Assembly (NCBI GenBank): GCA_947259175.1 | Contig: CAMYKW010000011.1 | Coordinates: 1 to 60,964 of the forward strand | Source: an uncultured Gammaproteobacteria bacterium | GTDB taxonomy: Bacteria > Pseudomonadota > Gammaproteobacteria > Arenicellales > JAANXG01 | Length of the DNA stretch: 60,964 nucleotides | Reading direction: 5' to 3' | Part shown: in pieces, positions 18,237 to 27,341 of the stretch | Position numbering within the stretch: position 1 is the first letter of the stretch | How the letters are laid out: each line of letters starts with the position of its first letter | Position numbers and translations under genes: made by a program | The notes under the pieces: generated by a model | What the model saw: the letters and a program-made list of their open reading frames with translations, nothing else | Told to the model about the DNA's origin: nothing | Database searches by the model: none

Positions 18237-18794
18237 GTGAACACCCACGTGACTAAGCTTTTTTCTGTTTCGCTGCTGTTTTTAGTTCCCTACCTGGCCG
18301 CGGCGGGCGAGCCAACCAAATCCCAGCCCTCGGTGCCGGCGGCTGTGGAGGCGGGCGTCGTCCTCACCGATTTCGCAGGCAAACAAAGCACCATCGACGA
18401 ATTCGCCGGCGGTGACAAATGGCTGGTGGTGATGATCTGGGCCTCGGACTGCCACATCTGCAACACCGAGGTCGTCGAGTACATGGCCTTCCACGAGGCG
18501 CACAAAGACAAGGATGCCTCGGTGCTGGGCATCTCCATGGACGGCGCATCGCGCAAAAAAGAAGCCCAGGACTTCCTCGACCGGCACCTGGTCAACTTCC
18601 CCAGCCTCATCGGCGAAGCCGAAGCAGTGACCAAGCTTTACGCCCAACTCACCGGCTCGTTCCTCGCCGGCACCCCGGCGTTCATGATCTACGACCCGAG
18701 CGGCGAACTCGCCGCCAAACAGGTCGGCGCGGTGCCGGTGAAGATCATTGAGGAGTTTATGGCGGCGAACGCCGATATGAACAATAGGGGTTGA
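18237..18794 (+). CDS. TlpA/ResA-like periplasmic thioredoxin-fold protein
   Basis: A 185-residue protein with signal peptide (core LFSVSLLFLVPYLAAA) and a thioredoxin-like AhpC/TSA-Redoxin domain. The redox pair is Cys72-His-Ile-Cys75 in ASDCHIC, and the cis-Pro loop is GTPAFMIYDPSG. Such proteins reduce or isomerise disulfides in the periplasm, often for cytochrome c maturation; no cytochrome genes are nearby, so the substrate is unknown. The GTG at 18237 is the start, with GAGGA 11 bases upstream. It is divergent from the dienelactone-hydrolase-like gene, with 247 bases between the starts. Confidence 0.87.
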   Translation: MNTHVTKLFSVSLLFLVPYLAAAGEPTKSQPSVPAAVEAGVVLTDFAGKQSTIDEFAGGDKWLVVMIWASDCHICNTEVVEYMAFHEAHKDKDASVLGISMDGASRKKEAQDFLDRHLVNFPSLIGEAEAVTKLYAQLTGSFLAGTPAFMIYDPSGELAAKQVGAVPVKIIEEFMAANADMNNRG

Positions 18795-18893
18795 TCCTAT
18801 AGTCGGACCCACCCGATGAGTGAGGGGAGCTTTTCCGAATAGAAAAAAAAAGATATGTCGCTTACGAAGTTGATAATCTTTGGCTGATGTCTT

Positions 18894-20051
18894 TCAACGC
18901 ATTGGCTTAGTGTCTGTCGATGACCAGAACTCCGTCGGCTGGATATTTGAATCCTTTACAGAGTATCTGAAGAATCGTTTTAAGTTATTTAGCGGCCGCT
19001 CAAACACGTGCCATGAAACAGCGGAGACTGCTAGTGTTGACGCCACCATTGTAACGAACTCCGTGGGCCCTTGATATTCAACCTCTATTCCTAAGGCATC
19101 AAAAACCGCTCGGACTACTGGAGGCACGAGAAGATGATAGACGTAGATCCCGTACGAGATTTTCCCCATGTAAACAAGTGATCGTGACTCAAGCAGTTTG
19201 CCGCCGGCCCCTTGGAAGGAATTGGCGGCAGACAGTACCAGCCATCCAAATACCATCGCCACGGCGAATTCGTATAAGCAAATATGAGCGATAATGCCTT
19301 TTCCCTTCCATGGGGTCATGCTCAGCGACACCAGAACGATCAGCCCCACCAACAGCATCCACCGACTTAACAGATTTGCTGATCTGAGTGTCCCCCTTTC
19401 GGATACGATCGCTAGTAGCGAACCGATGCCGAGAGCATCAAAGCTCGAGAGTGAGAGCACGTAAATTGCGATACCATTAAAATCGTGGGTTATGGCGTAC
19501 AAACGGTAGAGCGGGGCAACTAAAATTAGTAGTGCTATTAGCGGAATTAGGGCGCGCCGCGGTGCCAATAACACTAGCCAAGGCCACAGCAAATAGAACT
19601 GCTCTTCGACCGATAGACTCCAGAAATGAGCGAAATGCTCTGGATACCACCCTTCGATAGAAAGATGAATGTTGTATGTGTAAGTAATCAACCATGGCCA
19701 ATCGTCATGTGCCTCCTGCATTCCTGCGAAAAGCGCTATGAAGATTACCACGTAATACAATGGAAATATGCGCAAGAAACGCCGGATGTAAAACTGCCGC
19801 ACGACCAGCATTCTCGACTCATTAGTGGTGTCCGCGAACGACCTTGCTTGCAGTAAGATTCCGGTAATCAAGAATCCACTCAAAACAAAGAACAGGCGTA
19901 CGCCTAAGTATCCCAAAGAAAGATCGGACACGAACGACGGGAGATACTCCCGGCCTAAAAGATGATGCACAAGAACAGCAGAAACTGCTAAAGCACGCAG
20001 CGAGTCAAGTTGCGGCATGTACGATGAGCGGTTTGTCGGCTGCGCGCTCAT
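18894..20051 (-). CDS. Acyltransferase 3 family membrane protein (OafA-like)
   Basis: A 385-residue multi-pass membrane protein that would O-acetylate or otherwise acylate a sugar. The start is the ATG at 20051. The N-terminal PQLDSLRALAVSAVLVHHL contains the conserved LRA and His of the family; GVRLFFVLSGFLITG and RRFLRIFPLYYVV (the R-x-x-R-I-x-P motif) follow, then about ten hydrophobic segments and FWSLSVEEQFYLLWP. No SGNH domain is attached. It is the last gene of the minus-strand glycan block, 229 bases after the barrel gene, and probably modifies the product of that block. Confidence 0.88.
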   Translation of the reverse strand: MSAQPTNRSSYMPQLDSLRALAVSAVLVHHLLGREYLPSFVSDLSLGYLGVRLFFVLSGFLITGILLQARSFADTTNESRMLVVRQFYIRRFLRIFPLYYVVIFIALFAGMQEAHDDWPWLITYTYNIHLSIEGWYPEHFAHFWSLSVEEQFYLLWPWLVLLAPRRALIPLIALLILVAPLYRLYAITHDFNGIAIYVLSLSSFDALGIGSLLAIVSERGTLRSANLLSRWMLLVGLIVLVSLSMTPWKGKGIIAHICLYEFAVAMVFGWLVLSAANSFQGAGGKLLESRSLVYMGKISYGIYVYHLLVPPVVRAVFDALGIEVEYQGPTEFVTMVASTLAVSAVSWHVFERPLNNLKRFFRYSVKDSNIQPTEFWSSTDTKPMR

Positions 20052-20280
20052 GAATTTACCGATCAAATGCGGTGTCTAATCCGCAGCGCTGTCTCCCTAA
20101 GCACATACACCATTGTAGATGAGGTACTTACCGCGCTAATGGATTCAAGTATTGTTCTGGTGTCCACGTTTTCATGGACGTGACTGAAACGTGATTGACG
20201 ATCGCGTTACTGGCTCGACAGCGGAGAGCTACACCAAGGTATTACGCGTTTCGAAGGATTTGCTGGGCAAATCGGGTTAG

Positions 20281-21666
20281 CTAGTCCGAATAGGGATCGA
20301 AATATCGATTAAGATCGGAGCGGTCGGACCAAGACCGCCGCTTCTGCCCGTGTCTGAACACGATCCAAGCGGTAACATCGTCCACGTCGCCTCCATCATA
20401 GATTCGGTCACGATAGCGATTGTAGGTAACATACAACCCGAGTCGGCGGTTATTAGGTTTATCCTTGTCCCAAGTCCACGTCATACCCGCGTCAGCATAC
20501 ACGCCGTCATAATCCAGACCCCAGGTATCGTTGCGGCCGTCGTAGTAGGAGATTTGGCCCTTGAGTGCCGTGCGCCGTTTCGGAAATGCACGGCGCAACG
20601 ATACCGACAACGATCGATTCTGTGAACGCGAATTGTCCTCGTCATAGGATGCTCCGTCGATACCGACAAACGGGGAGATATTGAAATTTGCAGATGGGTA
20701 ATACGAGGCGCTCACGCTGTGGCCAGTCAGTTCATAACCACGATTAGAAATGTTATCTTCAGTATCGATCCGGTAGGAATTGATCGACGCGTACCAAGAG
20801 TCACTGCTGTAGTACAAAGAGCTGTCTAAACTCTGCATCGGGCCCTTGATCGGTCGGTAGCCGTCAGGTTCGTAAGTGGTCTCGTTGGTGCCGTTACCAT
20901 AGCTGAACGAGTATCCGATATTGGGCCAGTCGGACCATTGATAAGTCAACGTGGTTTGCGCGAATTGTTCCCTGATCCGCGGTTCGTCGGGCTCATCGTC
21001 CAGGTTGTTTTGTTTTGTTACCGCAGCCGCTCTGATTCCAAATCTTCCCGACCACCACGAGGACCATACTTCCCATTGATCCTGATCTTTATCTAAATTC
21101 TTGTCTTCTTTATGCGTGCGTGCGAGAAAGTCTTTGCCCACAGCACGGTAGCGGGTGCCATACTTGAACGGACCCTGTGATCCTGACACACCGAGTTTCA
21201 TCGACCGATCTTCGGCATCGCCGAAACCATCGCGGGCATCTGGATCGAAATAACTGAACGCGAGTTCACTCTCGGTCGAAAGTCCGGTGTTCGCGATCTC
21301 GGACTTCACCTTCACGTCCCAATAGGTGTTTGGTTGAGCCGGGTTGAACTTAATACCAGGCATGTTGCCTCGATGCTCTTGATATCTGGTATTGAGAGAC
21401 AGTGGAAACTTTTTCTCTGGCGGGTCGGGCAAGACGCGTTCGGTAGCGGCCTCTAAATCTATCTCCGGCTGTTGTGGTGCGCCAACAATTCGCCATCCGG
21501 CGTGATTATCTTGTGCCGCCGGGTGCTTCTCGTTCGGAGCCGGTTGCAGCGCAATGGGTGGGTAAAAAGACATGCCCACGGACGACAGAGCACATAGCGG
21601 CGTCATAGCAATGCATAACACCACCGACCACCGCACCATACAGGGATTTTGTCGATGTCCTCTCAT
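20281..21666 (-). CDS. Putative outer-membrane beta-barrel protein of the glycan cluster
   Basis: A 461-residue protein from the ATG at 21666, which has GGGAG seven bases upstream; the N-terminus is a signal peptide (VRWSVVLCIAMTPLCALSSVG). After a Pro-rich linker, most of the protein is made of amphipathic beta-strand patterns with many Tyr, Trp, Ser and Asp (SLYYSSDSWYASINSYRI, RRLGLYVTYNRYRDRIY, GLDYDGVYADAGMTWTW), as in large porin-like barrels. It ends DLNRYFDPYSD without the usual terminal Phe. A role in export or surface retention of the glycan is plausible from its position between the deacetylase and acyltransferase genes. No named family was recognised. Confidence 0.68.
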   Translation of the reverse strand: MRGHRQNPCMVRWSVVLCIAMTPLCALSSVGMSFYPPIALQPAPNEKHPAAQDNHAGWRIVGAPQQPEIDLEAATERVLPDPPEKKFPLSLNTRYQEHRGNMPGIKFNPAQPNTYWDVKVKSEIANTGLSTESELAFSYFDPDARDGFGDAEDRSMKLGVSGSQGPFKYGTRYRAVGKDFLARTHKEDKNLDKDQDQWEVWSSWWSGRFGIRAAAVTKQNNLDDEPDEPRIREQFAQTTLTYQWSDWPNIGYSFSYGNGTNETTYEPDGYRPIKGPMQSLDSSLYYSSDSWYASINSYRIDTEDNISNRGYELTGHSVSASYYPSANFNISPFVGIDGASYDEDNSRSQNRSLSVSLRRAFPKRRTALKGQISYYDGRNDTWGLDYDGVYADAGMTWTWDKDKPNNRRLGLYVTYNRYRDRIYDGGDVDDVTAWIVFRHGQKRRSWSDRSDLNRYFDPYSD

Positions 21667-22019
21667 CCGGGCTCCCACTGCAACGTCACCGTTGTCTCAG
21701 ACCATCTTACTATACCACTATTAGGGTCAATTTCGCGGTTTTTCATGTCGTTACAATTCCATGAATTTACTGTGACATCAATACCCCAGATCAAGCCGAC
21801 GCATACAAATATTCCATATTGTATCGGTGGATTACTTCGAACGTGCCGAGATGATGGATGACGCAATTTGGCCGCAGTATTGTTTCCGGCGCGAATCAAG
21901 CCGCCTGATGATACGGGTTCTGGTGTAGTTCCCGGATTTCAATTGCAGTGTGCCTAACCCAGAAACCTTGTCATTAAATGGAACTCGGGATTACATAAAA
22001 ATGGCGTAGGATAGCCGTG
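21667..22019. other. Intergenic stretch between deacetylase and barrel genes
   Basis: About 350 bases without a gene. The part nearest the barrel gene is AT-rich and holds a candidate promoter, listed separately. The remainder shows no convincing ORF, terminator hairpin or repeat. Its length suggests that the barrel and acyltransferase genes can be transcribed on their own. Confidence 0.4.
21704..21730 (-). promoter_or_regulatory. Candidate promoter of the barrel gene
   Basis: On the minus strand TTGACC (five of six to the -35 consensus) is followed after 15 bases by TAAGAT (four of six to -10). The predicted transcript would begin about 30 bases before the ATG at 21666. The spacer is short, so confidence is limited. 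Confidence 0.35.
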
Positions 22020-23798
22020 TCAGGACATCGCGTCCGGATCACGATTTGGCACCGCCGGGTCGATGCAAACGGAGCCAAAACCTGCAGCGCGCTTACTGAC
22101 CGGGCAAACCAACGCGACATTGTCGATTGATATCGTCAACTTTGACGGTAAGTTATCGTCGGGGTGGAAAACACCAACGCGGATCGTATGATCCAGCGAT
22201 TGCATCGCTTGATCGGCAGTCATGGAGATGCACCAGCCGCCGGCATCTCCACATATCGCGATTCGCCTGCTTAGGAGGCCGGCCAGGTCTCGGAAACTGA
22301 TGAATCTTGTTGCGCCGGCATCTTGCCACTGTCCCAGCCAGGTTTTCAGCCACGCTATTCCGTGAATCGCAAGTTCATAGTCATGGAAGTACCCTACCAC
22401 CGGCAGTCCCGCATCAAACCAAACCGGGTCCGGGGCGTCCAAGTAAGGCGCGCAAATATGCTGACACCAACAGAAGCGCCCTTGATCGCGGATGGCAAGG
22501 TAGTAGCTGGATACCAACTGAAGTCTGAGGTCTAACGCATGGCAGAGAGCGTCGTCAGCCCACTGATCGCCAGGACAAATCAAGGTTGTGGGAACGGTGT
22601 CAAAGTATCGTTGAAGCACCGCCAGGCCTAGCGTCAGGGGATGTTGTTCGGGTGGACGTGCGGCGATTGTCGCCTGTGCTTCCCGGCCGAGTTCGCGATA
22701 CCAAGCGGTGATCGGCCAGTTTTCATGTCGATCCGGAGCCTTGCTCCAAGCGACCGTATCGGGATGCATGTGAGTGTAGCCGTGTAGTTCGACGTCGGCC
22801 AGTCCCGCGGTGCGAAGCGCCTGAATTCCGGCATACTCGGCCTGATAGTCGTAAACGGCGCCCGGAAAGAAACCCGCAAGATCATGGTATTTCACCAGCG
22901 GAGAGGGATAGACCTTGCCCGGCTCCCGGATCGCTTCACGACCATCGATCGTCAGAGTTCCGCGGGTGCTGTCGCCGTCGTCGACCCAGCCACCCACATA
23001 GCCTATCGCCAGGGATGCGCGGCGTCGTTCCATTTCGGCGCCAATCGCCCGCCAGGACGCTTCGTTGAGCTTGCGATAAGACCACTCGCGGCTGTACACA
23101 TTTTGCGCGCCCCCGGGATCGTCCATTCGCAAGATCATTGTCCCTTCAAAATCCAGCCACGCAACGGGTCCGAATGACCCGCAAATCAACAGGTGTCGTA
23201 ACAAGGCAGAAGCTGCGCCGTCTGTATCTCTCGCTTCGCTTGGATGGAAGGCCAATGAGGCAACGGTGCCCCGCCCGACTCGTTTTCCCGTGATCAGCGG
23301 TGCACCGTCGAGGGTCGCCATCTGTTCAACAGCGCCTTCCGCGTTCAGGCTCAACGCGTCCAGTACCTTGCGGCATGACCATTCCCGGTGCAGGCCGGGG
23401 CCCCGCCAGTGCAGGCGGCGTCCCGAAACGGTCTGCGGGCCCGCTGCGATTCCGGCTAACCGGGACAACGGAGAGCTGATCCGGCCAGCCCGAGCAACCA
23501 ATAAAATCGGCTCTTCCGCCAAACGGGCCGCCAGATGATCGACCGCGTCGTTGGTCAGCGAGTCTGGATCGCAAGCGATGATGATCCACCGGCAGCCGGC
23601 CAGAGATTTGTGCTTCTCAAGCGATGACACTGACGTCACGGTCACGTTCCAACCCAACAAGCGAACGAGAGTGAGCCAGTCGAGAGCTTCGCGTTCCTCC
23701 GGCATGATCCATCCCCCGGTACCCCAGACTCGCTTTCCGATCGGCAGTTCGCCCTCCGCGGTCACGAGAAGCACCGTGTTGGCTTCCCGATCAGTCAT
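22020..23798 (-). CDS. NodB-like polysaccharide deacetylase-family protein
   Basis: A 592-residue protein from the ATG at 23798, overlapping the preceding GT4 gene by eight bases. The N-terminal 230 residues look like a nucleotide- or sugar-binding alpha/beta region. The C-terminal half has the hallmarks of a NodB-type deacetylase barrel: FEGTMILRMDDPGG (double Asp, metal and base), ELHGYTHMHPD (His pair) and, later, ICPGDQWADDALCHAL. No signal peptide is visible, so it would act on a cytoplasmic substrate or be exported in a non-standard way. It probably N- or O-deacetylates a sugar of the cluster product. The long N-terminal domain is unusual for the family. Confidence 0.72.
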   Translation of the reverse strand: MTDREANTVLLVTAEGELPIGKRVWGTGGWIMPEEREALDWLTLVRLLGWNVTVTSVSSLEKHKSLAGCRWIIIACDPDSLTNDAVDHLAARLAEEPILLVARAGRISSPLSRLAGIAAGPQTVSGRRLHWRGPGLHREWSCRKVLDALSLNAEGAVEQMATLDGAPLITGKRVGRGTVASLAFHPSEARDTDGAASALLRHLLICGSFGPVAWLDFEGTMILRMDDPGGAQNVYSREWSYRKLNEASWRAIGAEMERRRASLAIGYVGGWVDDGDSTRGTLTIDGREAIREPGKVYPSPLVKYHDLAGFFPGAVYDYQAEYAGIQALRTAGLADVELHGYTHMHPDTVAWSKAPDRHENWPITAWYRELGREAQATIAARPPEQHPLTLGLAVLQRYFDTVPTTLICPGDQWADDALCHALDLRLQLVSSYYLAIRDQGRFCWCQHICAPYLDAPDPVWFDAGLPVVGYFHDYELAIHGIAWLKTWLGQWQDAGATRFISFRDLAGLLSRRIAICGDAGGWCISMTADQAMQSLDHTIRVGVFHPDDNLPSKLTISIDNVALVCPVSKRAAGFGSVCIDPAVPNRDPDAMS

Positions 23799-25059
23799 TT
23801 CGAGCGCCCCGAGGAACGAAACACTTCCGCAGTTCAGTCGCCACCGCCGACGGTGAGATACGTCGCTCGGCCATGGCCCTGACCCGGGGCCGAAGAGACG
23901 CCACATGGGCAGGATTGGCGAGCACGTGCGCCATTTTCGCCTGAAATGCGGCGTCATCGCCGGGAGGCGTCAGCCACCCTGTTTCTTCCTCCGTGACTAA
24001 TTCACTGACCCCGCCTACTTGGGTGCTGAGCACCGGGGTGCCGCACGCCATAGCTTCACCCACGACCGTTGGGAAACCCTCGCGCCGCGATGCCAACAAC
24101 AGGCACTCCGCGGCATTGTAAAATGCTGCTTTGGTTTCGGCCTCCGAGACCCAACCCAGGAAACGAATCCGCCTCCCGGCCTGTTCAGCCGCGAGCTGCT
24201 TTAGCTCATCGCTATCCAGACCCTCCCCGACAATCAATAAATCGGCGTCAGAGTGTTGCTCCGTAAGCGCCGCGAAACAGCGAATGATCGAGCGGATACG
24301 CTTCATTGTGTCATCGAGCCGGCCGACAAACAAAAGGTAACGCCGATCTTTGCTCAGATCGGCAAGTTGGCACGCCGTCGTCCGATCGAGTGGCCGGTAA
24401 ACATCAATATCGATGGGAGTCAAGATCAACGACAGTCGTATGGGCGGTACGTGATATCGGTGAGTGAGCATTTCAAGCTCATCTTGACCGGACACGATCA
24501 AGCGATCCGCCCGGGGAATGGTGAATCGGCGAATCGTGCCACCGAGGTATTCCGACGGTTCGCCTCCCGCGTGCCACCCTATTAGCGGTATGCCCAGGAG
24601 TCTCGCGGCCAACAAGAGCACATCGAAACGCCCTGAAGCGTACCCTTCCACGAATAAGAAGTCCGGCTGATCCCGCCTGAGCGACTTGAGCAACGGCCAG
24701 GACACGGGCGCGAGATACGAGGCCATCGTGGCGAACGCTCGATAGGCGGTCTGCCATCGCCACGCCGCCCTCGGGAGATAGAATGCCTTCCACAGCCAGC
24801 GGTGAAGGGTGGACGAGGGAAGCATCTTGACTTGGCAACCGACCACCTCGTGGTGCGTGGCTTCAATTTCAGGAGCCAGAGAGCTGACGTACCATGTGAC
24901 CTCACCAATCTCACGCTGAATGATACTTAGGAATGCATGACAACCCGCATTCGCCCACCGTGTGGCGAATTCTTTCTGGCCAACATTGTAATGCGGGTAA
25001 AAGTCTTCAAATACGTCGGCGGAGTCAAAGAACGCAATCAGCGGTCGTTCACGGTGCAT
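23791..25059 (-). CDS. Glycosyltransferase family 4 enzyme
   Basis: A 422-residue GT-B protein. The C-terminal Rossmann half shows the GT4 pattern clearly: YLLFVGRLDDTMKRI, ADLLIVGEGLDSDELKQLA, IRFLGWVSEAETKAAFYNAA, and the E-x7-E motif REGFPTVVGEAMACGTPVL, followed by VGGVSELV. The N-terminal half is the acceptor domain with GWHAGGEPSEYLGG. It is cytoplasmic and would add one sugar to the growing glycan. It begins eight bases after the aminotransferase stop codon and overlaps the deacetylase gene, so the three are translated together. Confidence 0.9.
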   Translation of the reverse strand: MHRERPLIAFFDSADVFEDFYPHYNVGQKEFATRWANAGCHAFLSIIQREIGEVTWYVSSLAPEIEATHHEVVGCQVKMLPSSTLHRWLWKAFYLPRAAWRWQTAYRAFATMASYLAPVSWPLLKSLRRDQPDFLFVEGYASGRFDVLLLAARLLGIPLIGWHAGGEPSEYLGGTIRRFTIPRADRLIVSGQDELEMLTHRYHVPPIRLSLILTPIDIDVYRPLDRTTACQLADLSKDRRYLLFVGRLDDTMKRIRSIIRCFAALTEQHSDADLLIVGEGLDSDELKQLAAEQAGRRIRFLGWVSEAETKAAFYNAAECLLLASRREGFPTVVGEAMACGTPVLSTQVGGVSELVTEEETGWLTPPGDDAAFQAKMAHVLANPAHVASLRPRVRAMAERRISPSAVATELRKCFVPRGARND

Positions 25060-25067
25060 CGATCTAT

Positions 25068-26270
25068 CTAGCGGGCGTAATATTCAAGGGTTCGCCGAAC
25101 CGCGAAGATCACATCATCGACATCTTTGTCCGTAAGTTTAGGTGACAAAGGCAAGGATAGGGTGCGCTCTGAAATCCATTCGGCATGGGGTAAGTCATGC
25201 GGTGCATAATTAAACGTCTGGCGATAGTATTTGTGAAGGTGCAAAGCGCGGTAATGGACACCAGTGCCGATACGTTGTCGATGAAGGGCCAGCGCCACTT
25301 GATCACGAGTGGCTTTCAACTGTTCCAGATCCAGGAGCAGTGTGTACAGGTGGCGCGCATGCCTTGTGCCGCTTTCCTCCGGCGGAGGTAGATAAGCGGG
25401 AAGATCTGCGAACGCCTGATCGTATCTTGACCAGATCTCCTGACGCCGGATCAGGTTTTGTTCAACGCGCTTCAATTGATGCAATCCGAGTGCTGCCTGT
25501 GTATCCATCATGTTGTACTTGAATCCGGGTTCGACAACCTCGTAATGCTTGAATCCCTCGTCGGAGAAACGCTTCCAGGCGTCCGCATCCAGGCCGTGCA
25601 GCGCGAGTGTCTTGATTCTCGCAGCCAGGTCCGTCTTTGCGGTTGTAATCATCCCTCCCTCGCCGGTTATGACGTTTTTGGTGACGTAGAAACTGAAAGC
25701 ACCCAAATCGCCGAGTGTGCCCGCGTGGCGACCGTGATAAAGAGTCTCCACGGCGTGGGCGCAATCCTCGATCACCATAAGTCCATGCAGCTGGGCTATA
25801 CTGAGAATCGCGTTCATGTTGCATGGCCGTCCCGCAAAATGCACCGGCATGATCAGCCGGGTGCGGGGCGTTATCCGCCGACTTACCTCATCTGGGTCCA
25901 AACACATGGTTTCCCGGTCGACGTCTACCAGGACAGGGCGTCCTCCCGCGTGGATAACCGCATTGGCGGTAGCAGCGAAAGTCATTGCAGGAACGATCAC
26001 TTCATCGCCGGATTGAAGGTCCACGGCAACCATCGAAAGATGCAGGGCCGCGGTACATGAATTGACGGCGACCGCTTGCGGTGTCCCTACATATTCACCA
26101 AAGGCACGCTCGAAGGCTGCGACTTTCGGACCGGTACCGATCCAGCCGCTGCGCAAGGTGGCCACGACTTCTTTGATTTCAGCCTCGAGCAGCTGCGGAC
26201 TGCCGAATACAAGATAATCTTCACGGACAGGGTCATCTAGAGGGGATTTGCCATACGTTAAAGTGGCCAC
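25068..26270 (-). CDS. DegT/DnrJ/EryC1/StrS-family PLP aminotransferase
   Basis: A 400-residue nucleotide-sugar aminotransferase, starting at a GTG. It shows the family motifs SGWIGTGPKVAAFERAF, VAVNSCTAALHLSM (phosphate loop), VIEDCAHAVETLYHG (PLP-ring Asp) and the internal aldimine Lys198 in FSFYVTKNVITGEGG. Such enzymes transfer an amino group from glutamate to a keto-sugar nucleotide, so the product probably contains an amino sugar. No partner dehydratase is in the window, so the keto-sugar must be made elsewhere. It sits between a methyltransferase and a GT4 gene. Confidence 0.92.
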   Translation of the reverse strand: MATLTYGKSPLDDPVREDYLVFGSPQLLEAEIKEVVATLRSGWIGTGPKVAAFERAFGEYVGTPQAVAVNSCTAALHLSMVAVDLQSGDEVIVPAMTFAATANAVIHAGGRPVLVDVDRETMCLDPDEVSRRITPRTRLIMPVHFAGRPCNMNAILSIAQLHGLMVIEDCAHAVETLYHGRHAGTLGDLGAFSFYVTKNVITGEGGMITTAKTDLAARIKTLALHGLDADAWKRFSDEGFKHYEVVEPGFKYNMMDTQAALGLHQLKRVEQNLIRRQEIWSRYDQAFADLPAYLPPPEESGTRHARHLYTLLLDLEQLKATRDQVALALHRQRIGTGVHYRALHLHKYYRQTFNYAPHDLPHAEWISERTLSLPLSPKLTDKDVDDVIFAVRRTLEYYAR

Positions 26271-26289
26271 CTAGTATTGACTCCAATTG

Positions 26290-27318
26290 TTATGGCACTC
26301 GTTTGCGAAGTGGACTGCCAGCTCGCGAGCTAAATATCTTGATATTTTCATCTTCGTGCAAACATTCAAAGAATTTGTGTACGTACGCGCTTAGCTCGGC
26401 ATAGTACTCGAGCCACCAGAAGGCGGGCCACCCGATTACCATGGTATCGGCACCGTGCTTAACGGCTTGCTCGAGCTCCGAGATAGCAGACTCGGCGTCC
26501 TTAGGCGGTCCTTCATATTTGCCTTCGCGATCACACAGTCGGACAACGTGCAGGCCGGACGCAAAGCTCTCACCAAACTGGGCGTCATCGACCAAGGCAA
26601 GCGTGGATCCAGGTGAATGAAATTTGTAGACAGTGGTTTCCGCCTCCAGGGTTCGGTTCATCCAGCGGTAGAGTTCGTAGTGTTGCGGATGAACCAGGGC
26701 CAACGGCGATTCGGTCGATTTGTACTCATTGAGCGGGGGTAAGGTCTTTAGAACGTGTTCATGGATGTACAACAATGAGTTCTGAGCATACCACCAGTCG
26801 ACTCGATCATCCTCCCAGATCCGATGTCGTATGCAGTCAACGGCCGAATACCCGCGTTGCCGAAACCGCTCAGCCCAGTAGCCTGGCCATTGTTCATGAC
26901 GATGGTGCGTTCCCCATTGACCCGGGATGGCAGACGAAAACAGCACAATCGTTCCCAGCCGTGTCAAGGAGTCTACGAATTGATTGGCGCAGGCCTCCGG
27001 CAGATACTGCGCGACTTCCAGCGACACCACCAGATCGAACTCCCGCTGCAGCCGTATGGGTGTGCGCAGGTCCCAGGCGATAAATCTTTGACTCGGAATC
27101 TCCAGGTTTTTCTGGTCCACCCACGATCCATCCATTCCTAGAATATCGACAACACCCATGTCGCGAAAGACAGACAGCCAAGTACCTGCCCCGCAGCCGA
27201 CATCCACCACGCTAGACGGCTGAAACCAGTTCACGAGCAAAGGCACGATACGCCGTGCCGATTCACGCGAGCGCTCCTGGATACGGCCTGAGTGAAACAC
27301 TCGAAACGGATGGCTCAT
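26290..27318 (-). CDS. SAM-dependent methyltransferase with C-terminal GWPxFWWL domain
   Basis: A 342-residue two-domain protein. Residues 1-190 are a class I methyltransferase: VVDVGCGAGTWLSVF (SAM loop, 37-51), ILGMDGSWV, FIAWDLRTP and FDLVVSLEVAQYLP. Residues about 237-332 form a separate domain that begins SPGSTLALVDDAQF, contains GPPKDAESAISELEQ, and has its core in GADTMVIGWPAFWWLEYY. The same C-terminal domain ends a second methyltransferase and a sulfotransferase in this cluster, so it is likely a shared docking or substrate-binding module. The methyl acceptor is probably a sugar hydroxyl. A GAAGA precedes the ATG. Confidence 0.83.
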   Translation of the reverse strand: MSHPFRVFHSGRIQERSRESARRIVPLLVNWFQPSSVVDVGCGAGTWLSVFRDMGVVDILGMDGSWVDQKNLEIPSQRFIAWDLRTPIRLQREFDLVVSLEVAQYLPEACANQFVDSLTRLGTIVLFSSAIPGQWGTHHRHEQWPGYWAERFRQRGYSAVDCIRHRIWEDDRVDWWYAQNSLLYIHEHVLKTLPPLNEYKSTESPLALVHPQHYELYRWMNRTLEAETTVYKFHSPGSTLALVDDAQFGESFASGLHVVRLCDREGKYEGPPKDAESAISELEQAVKHGADTMVIGWPAFWWLEYYAELSAYVHKFFECLHEDENIKIFSSRAGSPLRKRVP

Positions 27319-27341
27319 AGGATCTTCGCGAAGTCGCTATG

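Noticed and set aside
18830-18856. Run of nine A residues between the convergent thioredoxin and acyltransferase genes as a terminator tail
   Set aside because: On the minus strand it gives a T-run, but no stable hairpin precedes it within a usable distance.
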